A stretch of DNA of 64,000 nucleotides. Origin: Cyathus striatus (lineage: Eukaryota; Basidiomycota; Agaricomycetes; Agaricales; Nidulariaceae). Under the pieces are notes generated by a model. That model saw only the letters and a program-made list of their open reading frames with translations. It had not been told where the DNA came from and made no database searches. A program made the translations under genes and the position numbers. Below are positions 12,279 through 24,439 of this stretch, piece after piece (the first letter of the stretch is position 1; every line of letters begins with the position of its first letter). The stretch covers positions 5,456,001 to 5,520,000 of the forward strand of contig JAOVFP010000005.1 of the NCBI GenBank assembly GCA_025738555.1, written 5' to 3'.

Positions 12279-12659
12279 TTTATATCAGCAGTTTATGTTG
12301 AAATCATGGCAAAGATTGAATAGGACATGTCCATACATACGAGTCGTTCTTACCGATCTGCATAAGCGCTTTCATCTGCTTTTGAGTCAAACTTTGAGTA
12401 ACACCTTTTTTTCTATTGAAGCGCATTATACCAGATGTGGTAATAAAAAGGCGCGTCAAGCCACCCAAACGCGTGACGTCACCAACTCGTCGCCACGACA
12501 ATTTGAATCCACATTTGACCCCTCAGGGCCTCTTGTGACCTAGCCACCGCCCATAGAAATAGGTTTGATTTGGAATCCGTTGCTACCATTCTTACCTGCT
12601 CACTTTTATATCCATCCCTCACCACACCAACTAACATTTCTCGCTTTCATTTACTTACC
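12279..12659. other. Intergenic region upstream of the acidic protein gene
   Basis: About 380 bp. Apart from the ACGCGT/TGACGTCA pair listed separately, I see no gene. Open frames here are out-of-frame continuations with no conserved motif. Confidence 0.6.
12469..12481. promoter_or_regulatory. Overlapping MluI-box (ACGCGT) and palindromic CRE (TGACGTCA)
   Basis: ACGCGT at 12469-12474 shares its last base with a perfect 8-bp TGACGTCA at 12474-12481, about 180 bp upstream of the ATG at 12660. TGACGTCA is the classical ATF/CREB bZIP site and ACGCGT the MBF cell-cycle site in yeasts. A chance match to one is possible; the two side by side in a promoter are more suggestive. Regulation is inference. 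Confidence 0.4.
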
Positions 12660-13328
12660 ATGCCCGGTATGCTTCTAAGAGGCCTTCCTGCAGGATTACG
12701 ATGACTAATACGTGGACTCCACAGCAACCAAAAGAACAGCCGATGCCTCTGACAGTGCCCCCGCAACCAAGGTGGCAAAGACTGAAGGCGCCTCTAGCAC
12801 CAAGACAAAAAATGGGGGTAAAAAGACGTCGAAGGTAGCCTGTCTTTCTAACATGCCTCTTGCATACTTACGCCATGCCACCAGCCTGCAATCCCCACAA
12901 GCGAATTCAAATCCAAAGCCCTCCCTCTACACGTTAACATAACACACACCCCTCCCAGCGTACTAGAGGATGACACCGACAATGCCGTGCCCTCTGATGC
13001 AGGCCTCATAGGGAACCTCACGCTCATTCCGAGCTCGTTCTCCACAGGAAGCTACGGGTGGAAAGGGAACAAGAGGATTACCGTAGAATTGCAAGGTTCG
13101 GATGGGGAGACGAAGGAGAAAGTGCAGGTTATGCTTTCGTGAGTGTGCTCTTGTACCCGTTTGTTCATTGTCATTAACCGAAAATGTTGTAGGATCAACG
13201 CTACTGTCGTTGGGAGCAAGCAACAAGCTAGCTCTTCGGAGAAGGAAGAGTCGGAAGAGCCGAGTGAAGCTAAGGAAGACGAAGATGCGAATGGAGATGT
13301 GGATGATGAAGTGGTAGAAGAGAAGTAG
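12660..13328 (+). CDS. Small acidic-tailed protein of unknown function
   Basis: Exons 12660-12666, 12725-12834, 12885-13138 and 13193-13328 give 168 residues; the sum is in frame and all introns are GT-AG. The first exon is only 7 nt (ATG plus four bases). A basic, Lys/Thr/Ala-rich N-terminus resembling a nuclear-type tail precedes a compact middle with TSEFKSKALPLHVNI and GNLTLIPSSFSTGSYGW, which looks like a small beta domain. The C-terminus is a run of Glu/Asp ending EVVEEK. I do not recognise the family. The basic-fold-acidic layout would fit a chromatin- or nucleic-acid-associated protein, but that is a guess. Confidence 0.7.
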
Positions 13329-13430
13329 ATATGAAGTTTTATTTCTTAACGTATGATTTGCGTATGATGTTGTTTTTGACTCCACATTTCCTATGAATCA
13401 GATCGAACATTCGGAAAGAACGAATAACTT

Positions 13431-13519
13431 CCTTCGATAGCTCAGTTGGTAGAGCGTGGGACTGTAAAGGAAAACTGCATATAATCCCGAGGCCACTAGT
13501 TCGATCCTGGTTCGAAGGA
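13431..13519 (+). tRNA. tRNA-Tyr (GTA) with a short intron, copy 1
   Basis: The acceptor stem CCTTCGA at 13431 pairs with TCGAAGG ending at 13518, with discriminator A. The D arm is AGCTCAGTTGGTAGAGC and the T loop is TTCGATC. The anticodon loop reads CTGTA, giving anticodon GTA, and an intron of about 16 nt follows the base 3' of the anticodon. A run of seven T follows within a few bases, a Pol III terminator. Confidence 0.95.
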
Positions 13520-13683
13520 ATTTTTTTGTTATTCAGTCTTTTGGTTGCCTACATATGTAGGCAGTCATCTGTGTATGTTGAACGTTGAAGGATCTCAACA
13601 GGGAGCTTTTCGTTTTACGTCGTAATTTCCAACTTGATCCAACATTACGAACCGTAACAAACATCGGAAACAAAAAATAAATA

Positions 13684-13769
13684 CCTTCGATAGCTCAGTT
13701 GGTAGAGCGTGGGACTGTAATTGATAACTGTATATCCCGAGGCCACTAGTTCGATCCTGGTTCGAAGGA
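13684..13769 (+). tRNA. tRNA-Tyr (GTA) with a short intron, copy 2
   Basis: The mature part appears identical to the copy at 13431, starting again with CCTTCGATAGC. The intron after the GTA anticodon is about 13 nt and differs in sequence and length from copy 1. A T run follows the discriminator base. The two copies are 165 bp apart in the same direction. Confidence 0.95.
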
Positions 13770-14027
13770 ATTTTTGTTGCAGTTGTTCTGAGTACTTTTT
13801 CTATTCCACTGCGTACATCTTCTGCGACAACCATTCATCTATGATGGCTTAAATTGTAACTTTGAATAGCTCGATACATTAATTTTATTAGATACCAAAA
13901 TAACCATTCGGACATCATCCTAAATTAAGTTATCTGACTACCATAAGAAACGAAATACTGCACACGACACCTATAAACGAAGATCCAGAAGCGATATATA
14001 AATATACAGAGCACACCAATACAATAA

Positions 14028-14703
14028 CTAAGAATACACATCGTCCATGGCCGATAGCAATCCAAGGACCAAATATGCATCTCTCGACCCGTATGCAGGG
14101 GTTCGATACAAGTTGATGATCACGCCAGGGGCCACATGCATCCCCAGGCTATCGTAGAACTTGAGAGCAGAAGCATTCGCAGTGGAGACATTGGCATAGA
14201 CGACGGTACGACCTGATTCCAAGGGGGAGCTGGGAGTGAACTTGTGCACTGCGCAACGGATGAGGTGTCGTGCGAGGCCGCGGTGTCGGTAAGGGGGCAA
14301 TACGCCTAGCGTTAGGATTTCGATTCGGGGCCGGCGTGCGTCGAGGATGGGCTGCAGTTTGGCGGTGGATGGTGGGGCGGCGGTGTTGCGGTGGGATGGG
14401 GGGATGAGGGAGAGGCGGTTGTAGTCTGCCAGTGGCTGTTGGATGGCGGTGGAGATGAAGCCTATTGGTGTGTTGGGATCTGAGAGGCAGTATGCGACGA
14501 GGCAGGATCGAGCGGATAGGACGAGGAGTTGGAGAAAGAAGGAAGCGGGATAGCGGATGGGTAAGATACGCGACTGGAAGGGGGCGTCAGGGGGCGAGTA
14601 GCGAGTTTTGGATGCAGCTTACATGTAGCTCGCGAACGTTGGAAAGGTCAGCGGAAGTTAATGGTCGTACGACAATGTCAGTAAGCTCTAAGGGGACAGA
14701 CAT
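14028..14703 (-). CDS. GNAT N-acetyltransferase, NAA50-like
   Basis: Two exons (14703-14623 and 14573-14028; intron 49 bp) encode 208 residues. The N-terminus has LTDIVVRPL and LPIRYPASFF, followed by the acetyl-CoA loop region LTLGVLPPYRHRGLARHL (the R/Q-x-x-G-x-G/A signature) and NASALKFYDSLGM. This order matches NAA50/San-type N-terminal acetyltransferases, which act on nascent proteins starting with Met, often with the NatA complex. An insertion rich in Pro, Ala and Thr before the acetyl-CoA motif is not typical of NAA50. Other GNAT families with the same fold remain possible. The promoter is shared with the upstream region of PEP carboxykinase, which is divergent. Confidence 0.75.
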
Positions 14704-15532
14704 GGTCGCGTGGGCGAAAGGGTAATTAGGAGAAGGAAAGAAGGGGGGACGGACGAGAAGGCTTGAGATCAGGGCGGTATGGACATATCGATAGAGATTT
14801 ATCTAAGGACCGGGGCAGGTAGCAGGAAGATCCATGGGCATAGCTAGGCCTGTGTAGACAGTGTGCAGGCGTGCAGTGGACCAGTCAAGTGATAATAGCC
14901 CCCTATGTAAAATGAAAGGACAGGTGTGTTGGGTGGTTGCTCGTTTTGGGCAACAACCGGCCGCGGATTGAGATGAGAGACCCACAGGGCGGTCCGGGGG
15001 GAAGATGTTGGGAAGAGAGGAAGGAGATCTTATGGGAGGACGCGTACGAGAGAGAGGCTTGGGCGGAGTGCCGACGGAGAAAGGGATTGTATAGACACCA
15101 GCGAGAGATCCAGAGTCCAGACGAGCCAGGGAAGCGTAATAGGAAATAAGCCACTCATGTGATATGAAATGAATGTACGGAAAGATAGTGGAAGAAAAGG
15201 CGACTAGGGACTGGGGTGGGATGTGGAGGAGCGTCCACTGAGCGGTACACCGAGCGGTTCGGTCGGATAATCCCGGCTACACTGGACTGTGATTGTGAAC
15301 TGGGGCGAGCTAAGTTGACGGCGGGGTGGAGCCAATCAGAGGGCGAGAATGGGAGGCCGGTGATCATATCAGTACTGTGTCCGCTGCCTGCCTGTTGCAT
15401 TCTTACCGCTCTCTGCTCCCTATATAACAGCCCCACCGCCTTGTTATGTTCCCTGAATCCCTTCTCCTCTTTGTTTCATCCCCTTCCCCTCCCCCAACCC
15501 TTCTCCTCCCTCCTATTGTCTTCGCGATCACA
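14704..15532. promoter_or_regulatory. Divergent upstream region, GNAT / PEP carboxykinase, with a TATA box at 15421
   Basis: About 830 bp separate the two starts. TATATAA at 15421-15427 lies 106 bp before the PEPCK ATG and is followed by a C/T-rich stretch typical of strongly expressed fungal promoters. Open frames on both strands here look like GC-biased shadows. Carbon-source control is expected for PEPCK genes, but I could not assign a specific repressor site. Confidence 0.5.
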
Positions 15533-17624
15533 ATGGTTCTCCCTCATCACACTCCATACGTCACTCCCCACATCCTCCACAAGAGCTACGCTCAGTCCTT
15601 TGACTCGGAGCAATACAACACATGTCCGCCCATTTATTGCATTTCTTCCATTTTCACTCATCCTCATGTTATCAGTAATCGGCCGTGATCTCGAGTACTT
15701 CTCTCATGCCGGATTCGACATGGACAGGATTCAGATCAAGCGCAATGCCCCTCCCTCCCTCCTCTACGAGGACGCCATCCGCAATGAAGGTGCCATCATC
15801 TCATCCTCTGGCGCCCTCATCAACTTTTCCGGCAAAAAGACCGGCAGAAGTCCCAAGGACAAGCGCATTGTCTATGAGGAAACGAGTAAGGACGACATCT
15901 GGTGGGGCTCTGTGAACATCAAGATGGACGAACGTACTTCCTATTCCATCTTTAGCTTTCGAACACCCGCGCTCAGCACCTATTTATAACAGATACCTTC
16001 GAGATTAATCGCGAGCGTGCCATAGACTACCTCAACACCCGCGAAAATGTCTACGTCTTTGATGGCTACGCTGGAGTAAGTCCCCCTATTATCCACGCAA
16101 AATGCCCAATATACTGATTCCGTGCTTAGTGGGATCCCAAATACCGTATCAAAGTTCGCGTTATTTGTGCCCGCGCATACCACGCGCTTTTCATGGTGAG
16201 TTCCGCTCCGCGGCCGGTTCCGTCGTGTCGTTCCAGTCTATATTTAACGATATGTCATCATAGCACAATATGCTCATCCGACCAACTGAAGAGCAATTGA
16301 AAGATTTCGGCGAACCAGACTTCATCATCTACAATGCGGGCCAGTTCCCTGCTAACCGTTTCACGCAGGGCATGAGCTCCACCACTTCGGTCGAGATCAA
16401 CTTCAAGCGTATGGAGATGGTCATTCTCGGCACGGAGTATGCAGGTGAGATGAAGAAGGGTGTCTTCTCTGTCATGGTAGCTATCCCTCTTCCGGTACAT
16501 CGTATCCGTCGCTGATGAGCTATACTTACCGTAGCACTACCTCCAACCTGTCAAATTCGGCCAACTCTCGCTCCACTCCTCCGCTAACGTCGGCAAGGAC
16601 GACGGAGACGTCACCCTCTTCTTTGGTCTGTCCGGCACAGGAAAGACCACCCTATCTGCCGACCCCAACCGCCTTCTCATCGGAGACGACGAGCATGTCT
16701 GGTCCGATCGCGGCGTCTTCAACATCGAAGGTGGATGCTACGCCAAATGCATCAACCTCACCGCCGAGAAGGAGCCCGACATCTTCAATGCTGTCCGATA
16801 TGGAGCCATCTTGGAGAATGTCGTCTACAATCCTGCCACTCGCGTGGCAGATTACGACGATGTCAGCATCACCGAGAATACACGCTGCGCTTACCCGATC
16901 GAGTTCATTCCCAACGCTCAAATCCCTTGCATGGTGGATAGGCAGCCGAGCAATATTATTATGTTGACTTGTGACGCTTTTGGTGTCTTGCCGCCCGTTA
17001 GCAGGCTCACTCCTGAGCAGGCGAGCTACCACTTCCTGGCTGGGTACACTTCGTACGTTCTCCCCCTGTTTTGTTACGTACGCAACGAACTTACATTGTT
17101 TAGGAAAACCCCCGGTACCGAGGATGGTGTTCTCGAACCCATCCCGACCTTCTCAACATGCTACAGCGCGCCCTTCATCGTCCTACACGTAGGTTCCTTT
17201 CCATTCTCTCTGTAGCATATATATATATCGATTCTCCCCCTAGCCCGGCCGCTACGCGGAAATGCTTGCAGAACGCATGGCCAAACACCAAGTCAACTGC
17301 TGGCTCATCAACACGGGCTGGACAGGCGGCAAATTCGGCTCGGGCAAACGCTGCCCGCTCAAATTCACCCGCCGTATCGTCGACGCCGTGCATTCAGGCG
17401 AACTGGCCAAGGCGGAATACGAGACCTTTGGCGTGTTCGGTTTGAGCATTCCCACTAACCTTGAGGGCGTGCCGAGGGAGCTTTTGAACCCCGAGCTGGC
17501 GTGGTCGGATAAAGAGGCATTCAGGAAGGAGGTGAGGAAGTTGGCAGGGATGTTCCAGAAGGCATTTGCCCTTTATGAGAAGGATGTTGAACCTAAGGTG
17601 AGGATGGCTGGTCCGCAGATTTAA
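15533..17624 (+). CDS. PCK1: Phosphoenolpyruvate carboxykinase (ATP)
   Basis: This enzyme converts oxaloacetate and ATP to phosphoenolpyruvate, CO2 and ADP, the committed step of gluconeogenesis in the cytosol. The spliced protein is about 550 residues, the usual size for the ATP-dependent class. Visible motifs include [15 protein letters not shown] near the N-terminus, the nucleotide-binding loop [12 protein letters not shown], the metal site [16 protein letters not shown] and [11 protein letters not shown]. Introns are short; the first (15624-15675) falls in the variable N-terminal region. The C-terminus is complete, ending RMAGPQI. I see no break in the frame. Confidence 0.97.
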
Positions 17625-18794
17625 GCTGAAGGTTTTGGAGCCCTTGAGGGTTGGGATTTCTGTTTCCTTTTATATACTTGTATGGACGGGTTGTAATTGA
17701 TGTAGTTTATGCTGTATACTTGCAAGTAGGAGAATAGACATACTGGAGACACTACCCGTTTACAATGTTGAGGAAAGCTCGTTTCCCGCTGCGCGTGGAT
17801 GTTCTTGGATAAGATGCGCCTCTCCCAACCGTCTTTTCAGAAAGCGAGAGCGTAAATAGGTATTGCAGGGGACCAGGAACTTGGGATCCTCTACGTTTTT
17901 AAATCGCTGATTCTTTTCAAATCATTATCAGATAAGATAAAAAGACACACAGAGACCACGCGATCACGCGCCATGTGCATTTCAGCTTTAACCCCGAGTC
18001 TTCGAAATCGCACCCTCATTACTCTCCATACTAACAGCTGTGGCTTTGCCACTGTGCCACACATGCTCAGATCCAACGTATATGCACTATGTATCAGTGG
18101 CGCTGCTCAGAATGAATCCATCACCTCGACCACCCGAAGCTATGAACCAGGCTGCTAGCTCGAATATCCATTCACTGCGGTGGAATTTTACCGATAATGC
18201 GTTGATGTCGAAGCTAACCGCGCTCTCGTGTGACCACAATGGCACAAATGAATCCGTCTCAAGATAAAAAGCGACGTGAAACTCTTACGTGAATCCGTTC
18301 TCTAGCAGCATAGGGCAGATATCATATGATACTATACGCATCTGAGTCCTGACAAGAACCACTTCATCAGCTTCCTCGTACGTTTTCCCAAGGACAATCG
18401 ACCAACGTAAATTCTCCGTGAAGCGACGTTCAGATCATACCCCCCATGACGTCTCACTTATCAAAAACGCACTTTGTCAGACTTTGTCATGGCTGGCCAT
18501 GTCCCGCTAATCAGCGTGGACCTGAAGACGACCTTGTGGTATGACGCTTCTGTGTCGTATGTTATCTTTTTCAAGGAACACGATACTCGCAGCAAAACGA
18601 TGTAGTCTCTCAAGCATTTTATGCTTCGCTTGATGCTTTCCCGATGCATCGTCTTGGCTTTATGAGCTGGGACTGCTCTTTGACTGTCTTCGGGCGGACT
18701 CGACTCTGGAGATTCGTTTAAATAGAATGGGGTACGACGGATTTGGTCCGGACCCCGGAACAACAATACCTCAATATCCCAGTTCTAATCCACT
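17625..18794. other. Intergenic region between PEPCK and beta-glucosidase
   Basis: About 1.17 kb. Open frames of 60-100 codons occur on both strands (for example 18461-18766 minus) but none has recognisable motifs or convincing splice context. It should contain the PEPCK terminator and the beta-glucosidase promoter. Confidence 0.6.
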
Positions 18795-21700
18795 ATGAAG
18801 CTCCTTAGCTTTGCTCTCGCTGCCCTGCTCGCGTCCAGGAGCGATGCGTTCACCCTTCGTGCGCCGCCCTTACTCACCTCATTGAGTTACCAGTGTTCTT
18901 ACAATTTCCCATGCAGGATCCTGGGATGAATCTTACCAGCTGGCGAATGCTGCAGTTGCCCAGTTGACGTTGGACGAGAAGCTGGGTATCGTGAGGGGAA
19001 CGGGACAGCTCAATTCTAGTCGTAAGTTTTTCACTCATCTACGGATCCGCAGTTTCTTACCTCTCTATGCAGGTCGCTGTGTTGGAGATACCACTCCTGT
19101 TGACCGTCTAGGTATTCCCTCGTTTTGCTTGAACGATGGCCCAGCAGGTCTCCGCTTAGTGAAGAATGTTACTGGGTTCCCGACGGGGATCAATACGGCT
19201 TCTACTTTCAGTCGCAGGTTGATGCGCGCTAGAGGAAAGGCTCTGGGCGAGGAATTTAGAGGCAAGGGTGTCCAGTAAGTCCACTACTAGCTACACAGTG
19301 TTCTGTCTCTAATCGTAATTTAGTACTTATTTAGGCCCTGCCGTCGATATCGTACGTATAAAATGTCTTCTAAATGCTTTCTTGTCTGAACGCCTGGGCT
19401 TCCTTTATGCAGATGCGTAACCCCAAAGGCGGACGCGGCTGGGAAAGGTGCCTAGTTGGAGCTTCATGATACCCGCGGTCGCATGCTCATTTCTTTGATT
19501 TCCTAGTTTCGGACCAGATCCTTACCTTAATGGAGAAGGTGCATATGAAACTGTTACAGGAGTACAGAGTGTCGGTGTGCAAGCATGCATTAAGCATCTC
19601 GTCGGGAACAATCAAGAACATTGGCGTTATGGAGTGACTTCCAATATCGATGATAGGACAATGCATGAACTCTACTGGTACCCTTTCCTTCGTAGCATTG
19701 AGGTTGGCAGTTTAGTTTCGGAGTGATTTCAGCGGTTGACCACCTGTCTGCTTGTATAGGCTGATGTCTCCTCCATGATGTGCGCCTATAACCGTGTTAA
19801 CGGAACATCATCATGCCACAACGAGAACCTCATTGGACCGAATGGGCTTCTTCAGAAAGCTGGTTTCAAAGGTACGTTATGCTTCAACGTTATGCAGGCA
19901 CTAGAATGAATTGTTTTTTCATAAAGGATTCGTTATGAGTGATTGGGGCGCTACACATGATTCTGCATCTGACAACGCCAATGCTGGATTGGATATGGAG
20001 CAGCCCGGGGACTACATTCTTATTGGTATGCATTATATCTCGTCGAGGATGAGGCATCGCTGACGCCATGTCTCAGGTGGCGCCGTTTACTCTGGCTTAA
20101 AGTCTGCGGTCGATAATGGCAGTGTGTCTGTTGATGTGAGTGATTATAGTGGAATGTAACAAGTGTGAGTTTATGTCTAACATAGTCTTTAGCGCTTGAA
20201 TCAGATGGCCGCTCGTATCCTTGCACCCTGGTATCGCCTCGGTCAAGATCAGGTATGTATATGCTACATTGAAGGATAAGAAATTGGAGCTGAATGGATG
20301 TACAGGATTATCCTCCTGTTAACTTTGACTCGCAGAAACCTGATGGCTCCGGATCTCGCAACCTCCGCGTTAATGTACGTACCACCGAGCACATCGCTCT
20401 CGTCAAAGAAATTGCTTCCGCATCTGCTGTCCTGTTGAAGAACAACCGCACGACGACCACCGGAACTCCTACTGGAACCACAATTCGCGGTTTACCCGTT
20501 TCTGCTTCGATGATCAAGACAGTTGCAGTTGTTGGTAAAGATGCCAAGCTGCCGAACCTGAGCTGCAACGATTTGAATGAGTGTAATGATGGGACTATGT
20601 CTATTGGGTGCGTTGTGATCATATTCACAGAGTTATCTTGAACGCATTCTAATGTATGTGTGACAGTTGGGGATCTGGTTCCAATTCCCTTGAATTTATT
20701 GTCCCTCCTATTGATGCAATAACCGCACAAGTTGGAAGCTCTGCTACCATTACCCAGTCTCTCTCAAATGACCTTGATGACGGCGCTAATGCTGCTAAGG
20801 GCAAGGACGTTGCATTTGTCTTTGTCAACGCGTAAGTGCAAGTTTCCTTATAACTTTAGGTATGGCTCACAATTGCTTGCTCGCAGGATGAGTGGTGAAC
20901 TTGGATTCTACGATACTGTAGAGGGAAACCAGGGAGACAGGAATGACTTGGACTTGTGGTGGAAGGGCGGTAGCTTGGTGAGCCCAATTCAATATATTAC
21001 TTTATCCGTATCTAAGTGTGATCCAGGTCGAGCGTGTTGCTGCTGTTTGTAACAACACCATTGTTGTTGTCCACTCCGTTGGACCTGTATACATGACATG
21101 GAGTACCAATACTAATGTCACTGCTATCATATACGCCGGCGCCCCTGGGGAACAAACCGGTCCCTCCATTGTAGATGTCCTTTATGGTAACTATAATCCT
21201 AGCGGTCGCCTACCTTTCAGCATTGCCGACGTACGCATTGGTTTGTTCAGTGTTGGAGTTATGCTAATATCTCTCTTTAGAATGAAGCAGCGTATGGAAC
21301 GACCATCGTGTACAACAGCCTTACTGGATTCCCTTCTGTAAGTGAAGGCGTTGCTGCCTTGTCTACGAATACTTATCTTTGCTGCTAGATTGACTATACC
21401 GAGAAGCTTCTCATCGACTATCGCTATATGGATGACCAAAACATCACTCCCCGCTTTGAATTTGGCTACGGTCTTTCCTACACCACATTCTCTTATTCCT
21501 CGCTCTCTATTAAATCTTCCGGAACTTCTTACACTATCTCCTTCACCGTCACCAATACCGGTGCCTTCGATGGGACTGAGAAGCCCCAGCTCTACCTCGG
21601 ATTCCCTGCCGCTGCCGGCGAGCCCAAGAAAGTTCTCAGGGGCTTTGAAGAGGTTCCTTTGACTAAGGGTGCTAGTTCGACCGTCACTATGACTTTGAGC

Positions 21701-21871
21701 CAGCGTGATATCAGGTTGGTGTGCATTATTATTCACGGAAATATCGATACTCATTGTTCATTCTTCAGCATTTGGGATGTTCCCAGTCAGGACTATGTTC
21801 GCCCATCGGGCACTTTCAACGTTTATGTTGGAGCATCTATTAAAGATGTTCGTCTAACTGGATCTTTCTAA
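18795..21871 (+). CDS. Secreted beta-glucosidase, glycoside hydrolase family 3
   Basis: It hydrolyses terminal beta-glucosyl residues, typically cellobiose and short oligosaccharides, outside the cell. A hydrophobic signal peptide starts at ATG 18795. The GH3 barrel domain shows LGIPSFCLNDGPAG, GWERFGPDPYL, KHLVGNNQE and the nucleophile motif FVMSDWGATHDSA. The second domain has LLKNNRT and DVLYGNYNPSGRLPFS, and a fibronectin-III-like C-terminus has FEFGYGLSYTTF and a stop after TGSF. More than ten short introns interrupt it, and all those I checked are GT-AG. Its size (about 840 residues) fits the family. The frame is intact throughout. Confidence 0.95.
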
Positions 21872-22532
21872 GCGTGGCGAACAAATTTTGAACATCCTTT
21901 GCGTATATAATTACTTATACCTATATATTTAATCTTGAATCAATCACATCTTCTACAATGTCTCCACGTTTCGCCGTAACGAACTTCGAAGCTTCGAAAG
22001 GTTTAAAAGAAATTTAAACGAAAATAGCTAAAATGATTAGAGAGAGAAGCAAAAGGTTTGTGAGAGGCGCGAGCCACTGCGCGACTGACGACATGCCCTT
22101 GTCTCCTAAGACTAACTCGGCGAGTCCTGCAGGTTGCGGAATTGCTTCCCTGGCCAGTCAAGGACCGATTATTCCAAGTTCAAATCACTCTTTACAGGGC
22201 GAGGAACTGTGGTAACCAAGTTTTCTGGAGGGGACAGTCTTGAACCAGCGCACTCGTGACTTAGCCGCTGAGAGAGACTCTCACATTCCCAAATGGCGGC
22301 CATTACAACCGTTACACCATAAGGTCTTATAATGATGCTTTAATCAATTGGCTATATCCTGTTAAATTCAAGCTAAATGTAATAAGACTTTGAATTTCTA
22401 TTTCAAAACTTTCAAGCCTTTCCAGCGGCCTTCTATTAATACGAACACCTTATCCTGCTCCCTTAGCTTTACTTCTTCGCCATCCCTTGATTAAAGCGAG
22501 CACGCTCAGATTCAACCTTTTCTTCCTTCACC
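21872..22532. other. Intergenic region, no gene seen
   Basis: About 660 bp. Two places with GTTCAAAT- or GGTTCAAG-like strings were examined as possible tRNA T arms and rejected. I see nothing else of note. Confidence 0.55.
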
Positions 22533-23605
22533 ATGTCCGTAGTTACCCCCTTGGTTGAAATATTTAGATATACTCTTCAGCCTATCGCTCCTTTCACCTG
22601 GCTCGGTCTTCCTATCAGCACTCTTGATGTTGTTGCGACGTTCCGTCTCTGCTTGCTTCTAAGGCAGATAAGAGACCAGTTTCTTGCTCAACATATTTCT
22701 ACCAAAGGCACCAAGGGATTGGAGGAGAAATCCTTCGTCAAGAGCGCTGCGACTACTCTATTAGTCGTCTATGGTGGTGAAGCTGTGACTGGTGTGTAGC
22801 GTGTCGTGCGCATCGTCATCTAGCGTGATATGACCTGTACTCATTACATTCAGCTCCATTATTGGGGCTTCCACCATCTTTCATGCTGTCTGGTACTGTT
22901 CCAGCGCTCTATACTGCAGTCCAGGCTTTGGTAGATTATCTCCCTGCGGTACCCGCACTCTCAGCAGATATCGAGCTGCCTCTCGCAATCGTGGACGGCT
23001 TTACACGTGCTTATTTGCTCTGTAATTTGATCCCTCCTGCTGTAACGGCGAATACATCTCCCCTTATTGCATCTTCTCCTTGGACACTGCTTGTAACGTC
23101 TCTGGTGTTCATTCTCCCTTGCTTTTATCATTATATTAATTACTAATGAGCGTTTCATAGTTAACGGCGAACGCAGGTTTCTTCTTTGTCAACTTTTTCT
23201 CTTTTCTCAACCCGGGCTCCCTCTCCGTCCAAACTCCTCCCGAACTTCAAGCCTACGGATGGACGACTGCGGATATTTGGTGTGCACCCGCCATTACAGG
23301 ACTCTATGCCCTCCTTACACATGCACAACCGTTCTGGACTGACGTTCATTCCATTCTCGTAGAACTTCTGTCCGGCTCTATGGCAGAGAAAGGTGCTCCT
23401 GTTGAAGCGGTGGATGCTGAAACTGCGCGCGCTATTTGTGCACTCGCATTATCAGCTTTGTTCACCGGAAGGACGGTTAAGAACTTTGGACTTTGGAAGA
23501 AGGACTATTCGCAAGCTAATGGACATAAGAGTATGATATTCTGTTTAATTGTTCTGTGCTCGTGCTCATGGTACTCTTTCAGGCGCAAAAGAGAAAACTC
23601 AGTGA
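22533..23605 (+). CDS. Conserved multi-span membrane protein, possibly TRIC-like
   Basis: Exons 22533-22791, 22854-23104, 23161-23530 and 23583-23605 encode 300 residues; the sum is in frame. Hydrophobic segments suggest about six or seven membrane spans. A motif VVYGGEAVTAPLLGLPP is followed by helices and a Gly-Phe-Phe segment NAGFFFVNFFSFLNPGS; the C-terminus is charged and ends in Lys-Glu-Lys. Spacing of the glycine-rich helices and the loop with Pro-Pro resembles trimeric intracellular cation (TRIC) channels, but the similarity is weak and read by eye. The function is otherwise unknown. Confidence 0.7.
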
Positions 23606-24439
23606 TAATATTAATATCATTGTAGCTATTAGTATAGATACATCATATATGTCGCTACCTCGCTCACCTTATCTCGGTCACGTCATCTCATTTACAATAA
23701 TGACCTTTTGCACGAATTATAACACGTTTACGACTTACTGTCTGCTTTATTTCAGAGTACTTATACTGCTTCTTAAGTACGTGAAGTTTGTGTTCAAACA
23801 GACAAATCAAACAGGGTTCAACTCACCGAGATTGTTCAGTTTGTCTACACACGTCTTGTCGCTCACGAACACAAGTATGTACTTACCATTAATCTTTATC
23901 AAATTACTAACCAGAGTAAATCTCAGCTGTACACTTGTTTCGTATGCGCAATCAATGTAGATTATCAACAATATATTCTTATTTCCTAGTTCTTCGTGAT
24001 GTTTACATTCTCTTATATCCATTAGCAAATTTCCAAAAGATGTTTCCACATCGAAAGAGCGCTAGCAACCTTACGCCAACACACTTGTCATGTCGGTTGT
24101 CCTAGAGAATGATGCACAAAGTACGTACGTTTTTGGACAGAAAACGCCGGGTGCGTACTATGATACCGAAATTACGAGTTGCAGGCAATGTAATATACAA
24201 TAAAATCCATTGAAAACACTGATAACCAGTGGTATCGAAGGATATACATGGAGTAAAGAGCAAAAGGAATTGTGGAACTGCACTAACAAAATGAAAGCAG
24301 AGCAAAAATATTGCATGCAGACTATTGAAGTGGAAGCATGAATAAATGGAATGAGTGAAGGTGGTGAAAAGAATAAAGGGGTTGTTACAAGCTGGTTGAC
24401 AGTGGTCAATAGTTCCATGGAATGGAAGTACACAGAAAG
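23606..24439. other. Intergenic region, AT-rich, no gene seen
   Basis: About 830 bp between convergent genes. Open frames on both strands are low-complexity or hydrophobic by composition and lack splice partners. I see no repeat. Confidence 0.55.

Noticed and set aside
15154..15690. Open frames around the PEPCK start on both strands
   Set aside because: They overlap the promoter and first exon of PEPCK; the plus-strand one runs through an intron.
22100..22200. Possible tRNA-like element near GTTCAAATC
   Set aside because: Flanking bases do not form an acceptor stem and there is no Pol III terminator.
22200..22300. GGTTCAAG string suggesting a tRNA T arm
   Set aside because: No five-pair T stem, D arm or matching acceptor stem could be folded on either strand.
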